Positions 7,372 to 17,136 of a stretch of DNA of 35,919 nucleotides are shown here, one piece after another. The stretch's first letter is position 1; each line of letters starts with the position of its first letter. Origin of the DNA: JBCDBL01 sp039183635 (GTDB taxonomy: Bacteria > Pseudomonadota > Alphaproteobacteria > Caulobacterales > Parvularculaceae); the NCBI GenBank assembly GCA_039183635.1, contig JBCDBL010000026.1, forward strand, positions 1-35,919, given 5' to 3'. The position numbers were made by a program, and so were the translations under genes. The notes beneath the pieces were generated by a model. The model made no database searches, was not told where the DNA came from, and worked only from the letters and a program-made list of their open reading frames with translations.

Positions 7372-8742
7372 ATGATAAACCCAAAACAATGCCCGCAAGT
7401 TTTTTTCTCAACATGTGCTCTTGTTTTATGTGGGGCGTTATCCGCTAACGCCTCTTCGCAGTCGCGTCTTGACGATATCGAACGGGAGTTAAGCAAATTA
7501 CGCACTGCTGTGGAATCAGGTTCCATGACTAACGCTTCTGCTCTTGTGAAAATCAAAGAGCTTCAAGCTGAATTAAAAGCGCTTCGGGAGGCTGAAACGG
7601 CGCGCAAGAAGAATGCTGACCCGGTGAAAGTGAAGCTTTACCCGACCCCGAAATTCAAGTCCGAAAGCGGAGATTTTGAAGCGAAATTTGTTGGCTTTAT
7701 GCAAGCCGATGGAACATGGTTCATTGATGACGTCACGGACAATCCTGACGGTACAACCATCAGGCGCGCCCGTGTCGGCCTTGCTGGCCGGTTTATGAAG
7801 GATTTTGGGTACAAGTTCCTGTATGATTTTGGGAACAACCACAATCCGGCGCTGCAAGATGCGTTTATTGCATATAAGGCTTCGCCGAAAACGAGTTTTA
7901 TTGTCGGTCAGTATAAAGAGCCAATAGGTTTAGAATGGCAGTCTCCGTCAAAATATTGGACGTTTGCGGAGTTGCCGGCTGTCACGGCGCTCACGCCGAG
8001 ACGGTCAATCGGTGTCGGCGTTATTCACAAAACAGATAAGTTCCGTGTCGCAGTTAGCGCTTTTGGTGAGAATTCCAACAAAGTACGTTCGGATGATGAA
8101 GGGTACTCCTTCACCGGACACGCTGTTTTCAACCCCGTACACGATAAAAAGCGTCACATGCATGTTGGCGCCTCGGTCAGCCACCGCTCGCCGGACGCGG
8201 GCTCCAATGCTGTATCCTTTAAAGCGAAAGCTGAAACGTCCGCCAGCACGGGCGCCATCGTAAACACGGGCTCCATAAGCGATGTGGATAACATTCTGCT
8301 TTATGGCGCTGAAGCGCTTGGAATATTCGGCCCCGTCATGTTCCAAGGCGAGTGGACGACTGCGGACGTTTCTCGCGATGTTTCGCCTGACGCCACGTTC
8401 GACAGCTATTATGCGCAAGCATCGTGGATGATGACAGGTGAAATGCGGACGTTCAACCCCAAGCGGCATATGTTCAAGCGTGTAAGCCCTGCACGTCCGT
8501 TTGACCCGAAAAACGGCGACTGGGGGGCTGTGGAGGTCGCTGTACGGTATGACTCGCTAAACCTGAACGATGGACCGTTCACAGGCGGCGAGATGAATAA
8601 AGTGACGACAGCCCTCAACTGGCATCCTAACGCGTTGCTGCGTTGGTCGTTAAATCACCAGTTTGTCGAAACTGACGAAAACGCGGTGAACCCGAATGAA
8701 GAGGTCAATATCTTCACCGGTCGCGCTCAGGTCGATTTTTAA
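7372..8742 (+). CDS. OprO/OprP-family outer-membrane porin
   Basis: This 456-residue protein starts at ATG after AAGGGA. A signal peptide (about 1-27, ending in ANA-S) exports it. Residues 30-80 form a short coiled coil (LDDIERELSKLRT, IKELQAELKALREAE) seen in porins of this family. The barrel follows, with FMQADGTWFID, RRARVGLAGRFMKDF, KFLYDFG, DAFIAYK and VGQYKEPIGLEW, typical of phosphate-selective porins O/P. The protein ends in VDF, matching the terminal aromatic signal used by the Bam machinery. It should admit anions such as phosphate or polyphosphate, but substrate choice in this family varies and no Pho box is evident. It is transcribed alone, with long gaps on both sides. Confidence 0.92.
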   Translation: MINPKQCPQVFFSTCALVLCGALSANASSQSRLDDIERELSKLRTAVESGSMTNASALVKIKELQAELKALREAETARKKNADPVKVKLYPTPKFKSESGDFEAKFVGFMQADGTWFIDDVTDNPDGTTIRRARVGLAGRFMKDFGYKFLYDFGNNHNPALQDAFIAYKASPKTSFIVGQYKEPIGLEWQSPSKYWTFAELPAVTALTPRRSIGVGVIHKTDKFRVAVSAFGENSNKVRSDDEGYSFTGHAVFNPVHDKKRHMHVGASVSHRSPDAGSNAVSFKAKAETSASTGAIVNTGSISDVDNILLYGAEALGIFGPVMFQGEWTTADVSRDVSPDATFDSYYAQASWMMTGEMRTFNPKRHMFKRVSPARPFDPKNGDWGAVEVAVRYDSLNLNDGPFTGGEMNKVTTALNWHPNALLRWSLNHQFVETDENAVNPNEEVNIFTGRAQVDF

Positions 8743-9269
8743 TCGAACAGCAATTCCAGAGAGACGTTGCAGTGTTTTTTACGCTCTACAATGATCGCTG
8801 TTATTGGCTTCTTCGCTGCAACAAAAACTTATACAGACGAATTCACGCTTGGTATTATGTCCCCGCGTGGGCCTATTTAAACGCAAAAGCAGTAGACTGC
8901 GCTTACAGAGCAACTGCTCGCCGTGACGTGTCACTGCTTCAAGCTTAAAGCGGCTGGGCCTGCGAATATGTCCAGCGAAATGGGGAGCGGGTCGGTCGAT
9001 TTTGCAATCGGCCAACCCGGTGATCTCCGTTGCGGTTTTGACGAGTGCTGCAAACACGCATCTGGCGGACCTAATCAAAGGCGTCGGGGGACAAGTCGCC
9101 GTTGTTATAATCGCCTCGCAGCGATTCACGATATATCGTCTATGGTAGACAGTACACTTACCGATCAGGGCTGTAAATCACGTTCAAAGTCCGGTTTTTG
9201 CGATGGGGGACTCTTTCGTCGCAATGACCGTTATGTTGGCCTTCTTTTATTGCAAAAGCGGGCGCGGGT
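8743..9269. other. 527-bp intergenic region, no gene recognised
   Basis: The region lies between the porin and the ALDH7-type gene, whose 3' ends converge. Several open frames of 80-125 codons exist on both strands, but none shows a family motif, a good ribosome-binding site or sensible composition. No clear terminator hairpin with a T-run was found after the porin. Confidence 0.5.
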
Positions 9270-10781
9270 TCAGCCGATATCAAACGAAACGCCTTGAGCC
9301 AACGGCAGGTCGTTGGAGTAGTTCACGGTGTTGGTCGCCCGGCGCATATAGTTTTTCCATGCGTCGGAGCCGGATTCCCGGCCGCCGCCCGTTTCCTTTT
9401 CCCCGCCAAAGGCGCCGCCGATCTCTGCACCGGAAGTGCCGATGTTTACATTGGCGATCCCGCAATCGGAACCACGGGCGCTCATGAAAACCTCCGCCTC
9501 ACGTATATCGGTCGTAAAAATGGATGACGACAGGCCGGCGGCGACGGCGTTTTGCTTCTGAATGGCGTCCTCGAAATCGGCGTATCGCATGACATAGAGA
9601 ATAGGCGCGAATGTTTCTTCAAGAACAACGCCGTTGTGAGCAGGTGTCTCAACCAGAGCAGGACGCACATAAAATGCGTTGGCATGCGCCGTCTCAATGC
9701 GCTCGCCGCCCGTAACTATGCCGCCGGCGGCGCGGGCCTTGTCCAGTGCGGTTTGCATGGCCTCAAATGCGGGCCTGTCGATCAAGGGGCCGACGAGCGC
9801 ATCGGTTTTCAACGGATCGCCGACAGATACAGTCTGGTAAGCGCGTTTTAGCCTTGGTAACAGATCATCGTAGACGGCGTCATGCACGAACAGGCGGCGC
9901 ATCGTCGTACAGCGCTGGCCCGCCGTGCCCATGGCGCCGAAAGCGACAGCGCGCAGAGCCATATCAAGGTCCGCTGACGGACAAATGATTCCTGCATTGT
10001 TGCCGCCAAGTTCGAGGATGGATCGGGCGAATCGCTTGGCCAGCCGCGGCCCAATCTCGCGTCCCATGCGCGTTGACCCGGTCGCTGATACGAGAGGCAC
10101 ATTAGGATTGTCGACCAGCGCCTGGCTAACCGCGCGCGCGCCCATCAACAGGTTTAAAAGGTTGTCCGGCGCATCCCCAAATCGGGCGGCGGCGCGTTTG
10201 AAAATCGCTTCGCAGGCAAGGGCGGTCAGCGGTGTTTTTTCCGATGGTTTCCATACCAGCGTATTCCCACAAACAAGGGCGATCGCAGCGTTCCAGGACC
10301 ATACCGCAGCCGGGAAGTTGAACGCCGAAATGACGCCGACAACGCCAAGCGGGTGCCATGTTTCCATCATCCGATGACCCGGTCGTTCGGTTGCGATCGT
10401 TAGTCCGTACAATTGACGGGAAAGACCGGCTGCGAAATCGCAGATGTCGATCATTTCCTGAACCTCGCCCAGGCCCTCTGAAGGGATTTTTCCCGCTTCA
10501 ATAGACACAAGCCGGCCGAGATCGTCTTTTGCGGCCCTAAGTTCTTCGCCAAGCAGGCGCACAAGTTCTCCACGGTTCGGAGCTGGGGTGTCTCGCCAGA
10601 CGCAATATGCGTCGTTGGCGATATCAACAAGACGCGCAACATCATCAGGAGACGTTGTTTCAATATCTGCTATTTTTTCCCCAGTGACAGGTGTAAAGAC
10701 GGCTAAATCCCCTCCGCGGTAAACGTTCTCGTCAACACCCAGTTTTTTTAAAATGTCGTTGGTTTCCGCCGAAACTGACAT
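9270..10781 (-). CDS. ALDH7-family aldehyde dehydrogenase (aminoadipate-semialdehyde type)
   Basis: This 503-residue NAD(P)-dependent dehydrogenase has the active site of the antiquitin/ALDH7 group: catalytic Cys291 in FGAMGTAGQRCTTMRRL, general base Glu257 in LELGGNN, cofactor motif ATGSTRMG, and substrate-recognition ends TSGAEIGGAFGGEKETGGGR and GSDAWKNYMRR. ALDH7 enzymes oxidise alpha-aminoadipate semialdehyde (in equilibrium with piperideine-6-carboxylate) to aminoadipate in lysine catabolism; bacterial names include amaB and pcd. No lysine aminotransferase is nearby, so the substrate is inferred from the family only. The start is set by an almost complete Shine-Dalgarno sequence (AAAGGAGGTT). 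It lies 168 bp downstream of the RND permease and may be its own unit. Confidence 0.9.
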   Translation of the reverse strand: MSVSAETNDILKKLGVDENVYRGGDLAVFTPVTGEKIADIETTSPDDVARLVDIANDAYCVWRDTPAPNRGELVRLLGEELRAAKDDLGRLVSIEAGKIPSEGLGEVQEMIDICDFAAGLSRQLYGLTIATERPGHRMMETWHPLGVVGVISAFNFPAAVWSWNAAIALVCGNTLVWKPSEKTPLTALACEAIFKRAAARFGDAPDNLLNLLMGARAVSQALVDNPNVPLVSATGSTRMGREIGPRLAKRFARSILELGGNNAGIICPSADLDMALRAVAFGAMGTAGQRCTTMRRLFVHDAVYDDLLPRLKRAYQTVSVGDPLKTDALVGPLIDRPAFEAMQTALDKARAAGGIVTGGERIETAHANAFYVRPALVETPAHNGVVLEETFAPILYVMRYADFEDAIQKQNAVAAGLSSSIFTTDIREAEVFMSARGSDCGIANVNIGTSGAEIGGAFGGEKETGGGRESGSDAWKNYMRRATNTVNYSNDLPLAQGVSFDIG

Positions 10782-10786
10782 GGGTC

Positions 10787-10827
10787 AACCTCCTTTATCG
10801 ACGCCCGCACAAAGTATCCTTGCGGGC
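10787..10827 (-). promoter_or_regulatory. Strong ribosome-binding site and leader hairpin of the ALDH gene
   Basis: On -, AAAGGAGGTT (10787-10796) nearly matches the full anti-Shine-Dalgarno complement, five bases before the ATG. Just upstream GCCCGCA/TGCGGGC (10803-10809 and 10821-10827) forms a 7-bp stem. No T-run follows, so it is a leader hairpin rather than a standard terminator. Confidence 0.45.
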
Positions 10828-10949
10828 CTCAAAAGTTTTATACCGCCGTTTTTTGGCGTTGGTTATGACACATCGTCTGGAAAGGCGCGCGCCCCGTCTT
10901 CATGTGCTTTCGATGACGCCATACGCCCCGTTCAGGACGAATGCTATGC

Positions 10950-13900
10950 TCATTCCGCTGCGGCGGGTTTTGCCTGTTCTTGCTCGAGCCGCCTTTGAAC
11001 ATCGCCTGTCGATCCTGTTCGTCGTGCAATCAAGTTGTATGCGACAGGCGTGACAATAAGCGTAAGTATGGTTGCTGCAAGAACGCCGGATAAAATTACG
11101 ATGCCGATCACGGAACGCGTTTCGGCGCCCGCGCCCGAAGACAGGATAAGCGGAAGAGATCCGGCGGCTGTCGTAATTCCGGTCATGACGATCGGTCTGA
11201 ACCGGCGCTTGGCGGCTTCTTTCAAGGCCTCTTCAAAGGCTTGTCCCCGGTCGCGAAGTTGGTTGGCGAACTCGACGATCAAAATACCGTTTTTCGCAGC
11301 AAGGCCGATCAGCATGATGAGGCCGATTTGGCTATAAAGATTGAGAGTCCCGCCGGTCAGAGCAAGGCCGAGAAGCCCGCCGCCAATGACAATGGGCGCT
11401 GTCAGCATAATGATGAGCGGGTGCTTGAAGCTTTCAAACTGCGCCGCCAAAACCAGAAAAACGATGGCCAGTCCCAAGAGAAAGACAAAAACAAGGGATT
11501 GCCCGGCCGATTTAAAGTCAAGAGACTGATCTTTATAATCGATAACGACGCCTGCAGGCAGGTGCTCCTGGACGAGTTGCTCCATATGAAACAAAGCCTC
11601 GCCGAGGGTAAGGCCGCTGGAAAGATTCGCCTCCATCGTCAAAGCCCTGATGCGGTTGTAACGGTTCAACGTATTAGAGCCGGCGTATTCTTCAATCGAT
11701 ACAAGATTCGACAACGGAATAAGCGCATCGGAACGGTCTGAACGGACGTAAATATTCTGCAAATCCGCTGCGGTGTTCTGTTCTGCGCGCTCTCCTTCTA
11801 CGATAACGTCATACTCCTCGCCGTCTTCAATATAGGTGGTAACCCTCCGTGATCCGAGCATGGTTTCAAGGGTGCGGCCGATCGAGTTGACCGTGACGCC
11901 AAGCTCCGCCGCGCGGTCATAGTTGATGTCGATATCAAGCTGGGGCTGGGTTTCCTTATAGTCCCAGTCTATGCCCACGAGGCCTGGGTTATCCGTGTCC
12001 AAACGCGTCATGAGGATGTCGCGCCATTCAGCGAGTTCATCATAGGAGCCGCCGCCGATTACAAACTGAACAGGCTTGCTCGTCGATGCGCCAAAGCCTT
12101 GCCGCATAATGGGAAATGCGAAAACGCCCGGCATATCCGAAAGGCGTTGTCTTACATCGGCGATGATGTCAAAGGCGTTTCGGCGGTCCGCCCAGTCTGA
12201 CAAGACGACAATAACCGCACCATTGTTAAACACGGAAAAATTACTAAAAGACGCCGGCGCCCGAACAAGCAAGCGTTGGATTTCGCCATTGTCCACCAGG
12301 GGCATAAGACGGTCTTCAACTTCATCCATGTACTCTTGCATATAGCTGAAGGTCGCGCCTTCCGGACCGCTGACGAATATGAAGAAACTGCCTCGGTCTT
12401 CTGCAGGAGCGTATTCTGACGGAATGAGCGTGTAGAGCCATGCCGTTCCCGCCGCAAGAAGAGTGAAAACGGCGGCGATGATGGCCGGCGCTTTTAGGGC
12501 GACGCCTAGAATGCGGGCATATCCTTTTTCAAGGTTCGCAAAGCCGTTGTTGAGCGCCCGGATCAAGCCGTTGCTTTTTGTATCCGATTTCAAAATTTTA
12601 GACGCCAACATCGGGCACACGGATAAAGCCAGGAGACTTGAGAACGCCACGGCCGCGGCCATTGTCAGGGCGAACTCCGAAAATATGCGACCGATATCGC
12701 CCTGCAAAAAGGCGAGGGGGGTGAACACCGATATTAAAACGAGGGTTGTGGCGATAACGGCGAAACCTACTTGCCGGGCGCCTCGGTAAGAGGCCACTAG
12801 GGACGTTTCGCCGAGCGTGTCCATACGTCTGTAGATGTTCTCAAGAACGACGATGGCGTCATCGACTACGAGCCCGATAGCCAGAACAAGGGCGAGCAGC
12901 GTTAAGAGATTTATGGAAAACCCAAGAGCGAACAGTGCGATGAATGTCGCCAGAACAGAGACCGGCACCACGATCGCGGGAATAAGCGTCGCACGGATGT
13001 CGCCGAGGAACAGGAAGATCACAACAATAACAAGGCCAAGCGCGATGAACAGCGTCTTGTAAACTTCATTGATCGCCCCTTCGATAAAGACCGAAGAATC
13101 GTAGCTTTGAAGAATCGTCATGCCTTCCGGCAGCGTGGGGTTGAGGTGCGCCGCCTCGGCTTTCGCCGCTTTTGCAACGTCGATCGTATTGGCGGTTGAT
13201 TGCTTTATGATGCCGAGGCCCACCTGGGGCACGCCGTTGCCGCGAAAAAAGGTTCTGCTTTCCTCAACGCTGCGCTCCACCCGTGCGACGTCGCCAAGAC
13301 GAACAAGATAGCCGTCCCCGCCTCTATCGAGAACCAGACGGGCGAAATCCTCTTCGGTTTGGAAGGCCCGGCTGAGGCGCACGGTAAACTGACGGCTTTC
13401 CGATTCCACCGCGCCCGCCGGCAGCTCTACATTTTCTGCACGCAAAGCGTTTTCGACGTCGTCAACGGTGAGGCCGCGAGCGGCGAGTGCGTTGCGGTCC
13501 AGCCATATCCGCATGGCATAGGCCTGGGCGCCGCCGATTTGGACGCGCGCTACGCCGTCGAGGGTGGAGAACCGGTCTACAAGATATCGGTCGGCGTAAT
13601 CCGTCAGCTCCGGCACCGTCATGTTTTCGCTGACAAGGTTCATCCACATGATGACGTCCTGGTTCGAATCCACTTTCTCGATTTCCGGCGGGTCGGCCTC
13701 TTCGGGCAGGCTGTTTAAAACGCCGGCGACGCGATCTCGGATATCGTTGGCCGCGCCGTCCACGTCGCGCCCGATATCAAACTCTATCGTGATCGCGGAG
13801 CGGCCGTCGGTGCTGGAGGATGAGATAAACTCAATCCCTTCAACGCCTGCTATTCTGTCTTCTATAATCTGTGTGATACGTGTCTCTACGACGGCCGCCG

Positions 13901-14063
13901 ATGCGCCTGGATAAAAGGTTTCCACCGATACAATAGGCGGATCGATATTCGGGTATTGGCGCAGGGGCAGTCGTTCGAAGGATGCGATGCCAAACACAAT
14001 AAGGAGAAGACCAAGAACCGTCGCGAAGACCGGACGCGTGACGGAAACGTCGGACAGTGTCAT
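10950..14063 (-). CDS. RND efflux pump permease (AcrB-like)
   Basis: This 1037-residue inner-membrane permease has the standard 12-helix RND plan, with two large periplasmic loops after TM1 and TM7. It opens with SVTRPVFATVLGLLLIVFG and the porter-domain signature YPNIDPPIVSVETFYPGASA. The proton-relay residues are present: paired Asp in GLVVDDAIVVLENIYRR (TM4) and Lys in GLAAKNGILIVEFA (TM10). Length matches AcrB (1049). It works with the adaptor encoded 42 bp upstream, and both should dock to a TolC-like channel not encoded here. The sequence resembles drug/hydrophobe exporters more than metal exporters (no CusA-type Met pattern noticed). The substrate is unknown. Confidence 0.95.
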   Translation of the reverse strand: MTLSDVSVTRPVFATVLGLLLIVFGIASFERLPLRQYPNIDPPIVSVETFYPGASAAVVETRITQIIEDRIAGVEGIEFISSSSTDGRSAITIEFDIGRDVDGAANDIRDRVAGVLNSLPEEADPPEIEKVDSNQDVIMWMNLVSENMTVPELTDYADRYLVDRFSTLDGVARVQIGGAQAYAMRIWLDRNALAARGLTVDDVENALRAENVELPAGAVESESRQFTVRLSRAFQTEEDFARLVLDRGGDGYLVRLGDVARVERSVEESRTFFRGNGVPQVGLGIIKQSTANTIDVAKAAKAEAAHLNPTLPEGMTILQSYDSSVFIEGAINEVYKTLFIALGLVIVVIFLFLGDIRATLIPAIVVPVSVLATFIALFALGFSINLLTLLALVLAIGLVVDDAIVVLENIYRRMDTLGETSLVASYRGARQVGFAVIATTLVLISVFTPLAFLQGDIGRIFSEFALTMAAAVAFSSLLALSVCPMLASKILKSDTKSNGLIRALNNGFANLEKGYARILGVALKAPAIIAAVFTLLAAGTAWLYTLIPSEYAPAEDRGSFFIFVSGPEGATFSYMQEYMDEVEDRLMPLVDNGEIQRLLVRAPASFSNFSVFNNGAVIVVLSDWADRRNAFDIIADVRQRLSDMPGVFAFPIMRQGFGASTSKPVQFVIGGGSYDELAEWRDILMTRLDTDNPGLVGIDWDYKETQPQLDIDINYDRAAELGVTVNSIGRTLETMLGSRRVTTYIEDGEEYDVIVEGERAEQNTAADLQNIYVRSDRSDALIPLSNLVSIEEYAGSNTLNRYNRIRALTMEANLSSGLTLGEALFHMEQLVQEHLPAGVVIDYKDQSLDFKSAGQSLVFVFLLGLAIVFLVLAAQFESFKHPLIIMLTAPIVIGGGLLGLALTGGTLNLYSQIGLIMLIGLAAKNGILIVEFANQLRDRGQAFEEALKEAAKRRFRPIVMTGITTAAGSLPLILSSGAGAETRSVIGIVILSGVLAATILTLIVTPVAYNLIARRTGSTGDVQRRLEQEQAKPAAAE

Positions 14064-14105
14064 TTTAAAGCCGTCCTCTGATTGGAGTGCGTGGAGCCTT
14101 TTGGA

Positions 14106-15185
14106 TCATCCTCTGGCGGGATCGCCGTTCAGCAGGGACCCAAGCGGAGCTTTGTCCGTATCGATCGCGCGAATGCTGACGGCTGCGCCAGGACGCAATC
14201 GTTCCATCCCCCGCGTCACCACATGCTCGCCCGCGTCGAGACCGTTGAGGATTTCTGCGTAGCCCGGCCGACGTGCGCCGACCTCCACCTGACGGCGCTC
14301 TGCTGTCGGATTTTCTGCAGAAACGTCTACGACGTAAACGTAGTTTTGACGCCCGATGGGGATCAGGGCGGCTTCGTCTATTACAGTCGCTTGCCGCTGG
14401 TTTTTGTAAAGCGTCACCGTCATCAAAAGGCCCGGCACCAAAAGGCGTTGCTCATTTTCCAGAACCGCACGCACCGTAATCGCCCGCGTGACGGGGTCTA
14501 CCTGGTTGTTGACGCCCGACACGCGGCCTGTGAACAGACTGTCTGGAAACGCTGCGGATGTCGCCGTGATCTCTATCCCCGGACGAAGGCTTCCCAGAAA
14601 TGTCGCGGGGACGGCGAAATCAAGTTTCATGATGCTGTCATCGTGCAGGGTCGTAATGATGTCGCCTGGTGAGACGAGGGCGCCGACGCTGACGGTGCGC
14701 AAACCAACGACGCCGCCGAAGGGCGCCGTAATCACCCTATCCTCAAGACGGGATTGTATGGCGCTGCGCCGGGCGATGGCGGTTTCATATTCGCGCCGGC
14801 GCTGGTCGAGGATCGAGCGCGAGACGGTGCCTTGTTCGACAAGAGGCTCGGCGCGCTGCAGTTGCTGACGGGCCTCTTTTGCTGCAGCCCGCGCCTCTTC
14901 CAAAAGCGCCCGCTCTTCCTGGCTCGCCATGGCGACCAGCGTGTCGCCTTCTTCAATCCTGGCGCTGTCTTCGAAATATATGGCTGTGATCGTATCGCTT
15001 ACCGTCGCGGTGACGTCGACGGTTTCGTTTGCACGCAAGGTGCCCAACGCCTCCGTCTTGTCTATGAAAGGCGCGGTGCGCACCGGGGATACGATCACCT
15101 CCGCTGCATTTTGGGCCTTGGCGCCATAAGGCGCTGCAGCGGCGAAGGCCGTCGATATGACGAAAATCAATTTAAGTAAGCGCAT
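14106..15185 (-). CDS. RND pump periplasmic adaptor (membrane fusion protein)
   Basis: This 359-residue HlyD/AcrA-type adaptor has a signal peptide of about 24 residues (LIFVISTAFAAAAPYGAKA). The half-lipoyl segment (LGTLRANETVDVTATVSDTI, then FEDSARIEEGDTLVAM) precedes a short hairpin coiled coil (ALLEEARAAAKEARQQLQRA, RRREYETAIARRSAIQSRL). A second half-lipoyl (RVITAPFGGVVGLRTVSVGA), a beta barrel and a membrane-proximal domain follow. No lipobox is present, so it is probably a soluble periplasmic adaptor. It is the first gene of a two-gene operon with the permease. No repressor gene of the TetR or MarR kind lies next to it, so regulation is not visible here. Confidence 0.93.
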   Translation of the reverse strand: MRLLKLIFVISTAFAAAAPYGAKAQNAAEVIVSPVRTAPFIDKTEALGTLRANETVDVTATVSDTITAIYFEDSARIEEGDTLVAMASQEERALLEEARAAAKEARQQLQRAEPLVEQGTVSRSILDQRRREYETAIARRSAIQSRLEDRVITAPFGGVVGLRTVSVGALVSPGDIITTLHDDSIMKLDFAVPATFLGSLRPGIEITATSAAFPDSLFTGRVSGVNNQVDPVTRAITVRAVLENEQRLLVPGLLMTVTLYKNQRQATVIDEAALIPIGRQNYVYVVDVSAENPTAERRQVEVGARRPGYAEILNGLDAGEHVVTRGMERLRPGAAVSIRAIDTDKAPLGSLLNGDPARG

Positions 15186-15524
15186 GAGAGCTCATTCTAT
15201 ATGTTGAAAAATGTGCATGGAGCTTTTCAGTCTGCGCCCCTTAGATAGATAGACCGTGCCGCGTATGCAAACATGATTGTTGCTTCACAATTCTGTGAGT
15301 TGCGATTTTTCAAATACAGTATAGGCCCTCATTTCGATCATAAGGCGAAGCGAAATATTCTTTATAAAATCAATGGCATAGAGTATTTTTCTTGGTTTCC
15401 GCGCATCGCCCGCCGTGAAGGGCCATGCACAATGCAAAACGCCGCAGTCGTTATATCGACGAGGCGGGTGGAAACAACGCCCTGTCGCCGACCCAAAGCG
15501 TCGTTGCTGCACTTGATCTGGGCT
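15186..15524. other. Intergenic region, no gene recognised
   Basis: This stretch separates the 5' end of the RND adaptor gene from the 3' end of mmsA. It should contain the RND promoter near 15190-15300, where the DNA is AT-rich, but no confident -35/-10 pair or palindrome was found. The part next to mmsA is a dispersed repeat listed separately. Confidence 0.45.
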
Positions 15525-15596
15525 GACGCTTTAGGTCTTTGGTTTTACGCGTTTGCGGACGCGAACCGGCATCCTCGTCGCCTGGAAACGCCTTAG
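15525..15596 (-). repeat. Dispersed intergenic repeat, copy abutting mmsA
   Basis: Read on -, this block runs from CTAAGGCGTTTCCAGG through GGATGCCGGTTCGCG and ACGCGTAAAACCAAAGACCT to AAAGCGTC. It aligns with 34775-34874, where GGATACCGG, ACGCGTAAA, CAAAGACCTA and AGCACGTC occur in the same order. Its first bases CTAAGG include the TAA stop of mmsA, so the repeat edge coincides with the gene end. Confidence 0.65.
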
Positions 15597-17107
15597 GTTT
15601 TAGGTCCGCCGCTTGAGGGGAAGGCGAACTCGGCTGTCTCGCGCACGCCGCCCTGGGGCCAGCGCTGGGTGATGGTTTTGCGGCGCGTATAAAACCGAAC
15701 GCTGTCCGGTCCGTAAGCATAAAGGTCTCCGAACAAAGAGCGCTTCCAGCCGCCGAAGCTGTGGATGGCGACAGGTACGGGCAGCGGCACGTTGACGCCG
15801 ACCATGCCCACCTTGATCCGATCGGTGAAGTACCGCGCCGCTTCTCCATCCCGAGTGAAGATGCAGGTTCCGTTGCCGAATTCGTGGTCGTCGATCAGGG
15901 CCATCGCCGCATCCTGCGACTCAACGCGCACGACGCAGAGAACGGGGCCGAAGATTTCTTCTTTATAGATTCGCATGTCCGATTTGACGTGATCGAACAG
16001 GCAGGCGCCGAGGAAATTGCCGTCTTCATGTCCCGGCACGACGAGGTCGCGGCCGTCGGCGACAAGCGTCGCGCCTTCCTCCACGCCGAGGTCCACATAG
16101 CCGCGCACTTTTTCATGGTGGGCGCGGCTGACGAGGGGGCCCATGTCGTTGCCGGCGTCTGCGCCCGGTCCAATTCTCAAATCGCCGATTTTACTTTTTA
16201 GTTTCTGAACGATGCTATCGGCGGTTTCGTCGCCGACGCATACGGCCACGGAGATCGCCATGCAGCGCTCCCCGCACGATCCGTAGGCTGCGCCCATCAG
16301 GGCGTTAACGGCGTTGTCGATATCGGCGTCGGGCATGACGATCGCATGGTTCTTTGCGCCGCCCAAAGCCTGAACCCGTTTGCCGTTCGCCGTTCCCGTA
16401 CTGTAAATATACTCCGCAATAGGGGTGGACCCGACGAAGCTCAGAGCTTGAACTTCTGGATGGCTCAGCAGAGCGTCGACAGCCTCCTTGTCGCCGTTCA
16501 CCACATTGAACACGCCGTCTGGAAGGCCGGCTTCAGTCAGGAGAGCGGCGAGTTTCAGCGCCGGGCTTGGATCTTTCTCCGACGGTTTCAGAACGAATGT
16601 GTTGCCGCAGACGATGGCCATGGGGAACATCCACATCGGCACCATCGCGGGAAAATTGAACGGCGTAATGCCGGCGACGACGCCGAGCGGCTGCATCTCC
16701 GACCAACTGTCGATGGCGGGGCCGACATTTTTGGCGTATTCGCCCTTTAACAGCTCCGGTGCGGCTGAGGCGTATTCCACGACTTCGACGCCGCGGGTGA
16801 ACTCGCCCATCGCGTCGTCAATGACTTTGCCGTGCTCAGACGTAATGAGCGCGGCTATGTCTTCGGCGTCGCGTTCCAGCAATTCCTTATATTTGAACAT
16901 GATCCGCGCCCGTTTCAGCGGCGGCGTGTCGCGCCAGGCGGGGAAAGCTTTTGCAGCGGCGGCGACGGCTTCGTCCACGGTATGCCCTGCGGCCATGGCC
17001 ACGTGCTTCGTCACGGCGCCGGTGGCCGGGTCCGCTACCGGCGCGGTGCGTGCTTCATCGGCAAGGAGCGCGCCGTTCACATAGTGGCCGAGTATCTCTG
17101 TCGTCAT
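15593..17107 (-). CDS. mmsA: Methylmalonate/malonate-semialdehyde dehydrogenase (CoA-acylating)
   Basis: This 504-residue ALDH-superfamily enzyme belongs to the MmsA group, which oxidises (methyl)malonate semialdehyde with NAD and CoA, releasing CO2 to give acetyl- or propionyl-CoA. Diagnostic parts are PLGVVAGITPFNFPAMVPMW, FVGSTPIAEYIY, catalytic Cys282 in CGERCMAIS, and QRWPQGG near the end. The usual general-base Glu is replaced in LGGAKNHAIV, as is normal for MmsA. It follows the beta-alanine-pyruvate transaminase by 29 bp, so malonate semialdehyde from beta-alanine is the likely substrate. The C-terminus runs to SSGGPKT, and its stop lies at the edge of a dispersed repeat, which may have reset the last residues. 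Confidence 0.95.
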   Translation of the reverse strand: MTTEILGHYVNGALLADEARTAPVADPATGAVTKHVAMAAGHTVDEAVAAAAKAFPAWRDTPPLKRARIMFKYKELLERDAEDIAALITSEHGKVIDDAMGEFTRGVEVVEYASAAPELLKGEYAKNVGPAIDSWSEMQPLGVVAGITPFNFPAMVPMWMFPMAIVCGNTFVLKPSEKDPSPALKLAALLTEAGLPDGVFNVVNGDKEAVDALLSHPEVQALSFVGSTPIAEYIYSTGTANGKRVQALGGAKNHAIVMPDADIDNAVNALMGAAYGSCGERCMAISVAVCVGDETADSIVQKLKSKIGDLRIGPGADAGNDMGPLVSRAHHEKVRGYVDLGVEEGATLVADGRDLVVPGHEDGNFLGACLFDHVKSDMRIYKEEIFGPVLCVVRVESQDAAMALIDDHEFGNGTCIFTRDGEAARYFTDRIKVGMVGVNVPLPVPVAIHSFGGWKRSLFGDLYAYGPDSVRFYTRRKTITQRWPQGGVRETAEFAFPSSGGPKT

Positions 17108-17136
17108 GGTAAGCGTGTTCCTTTTGCAGCGTCTGG

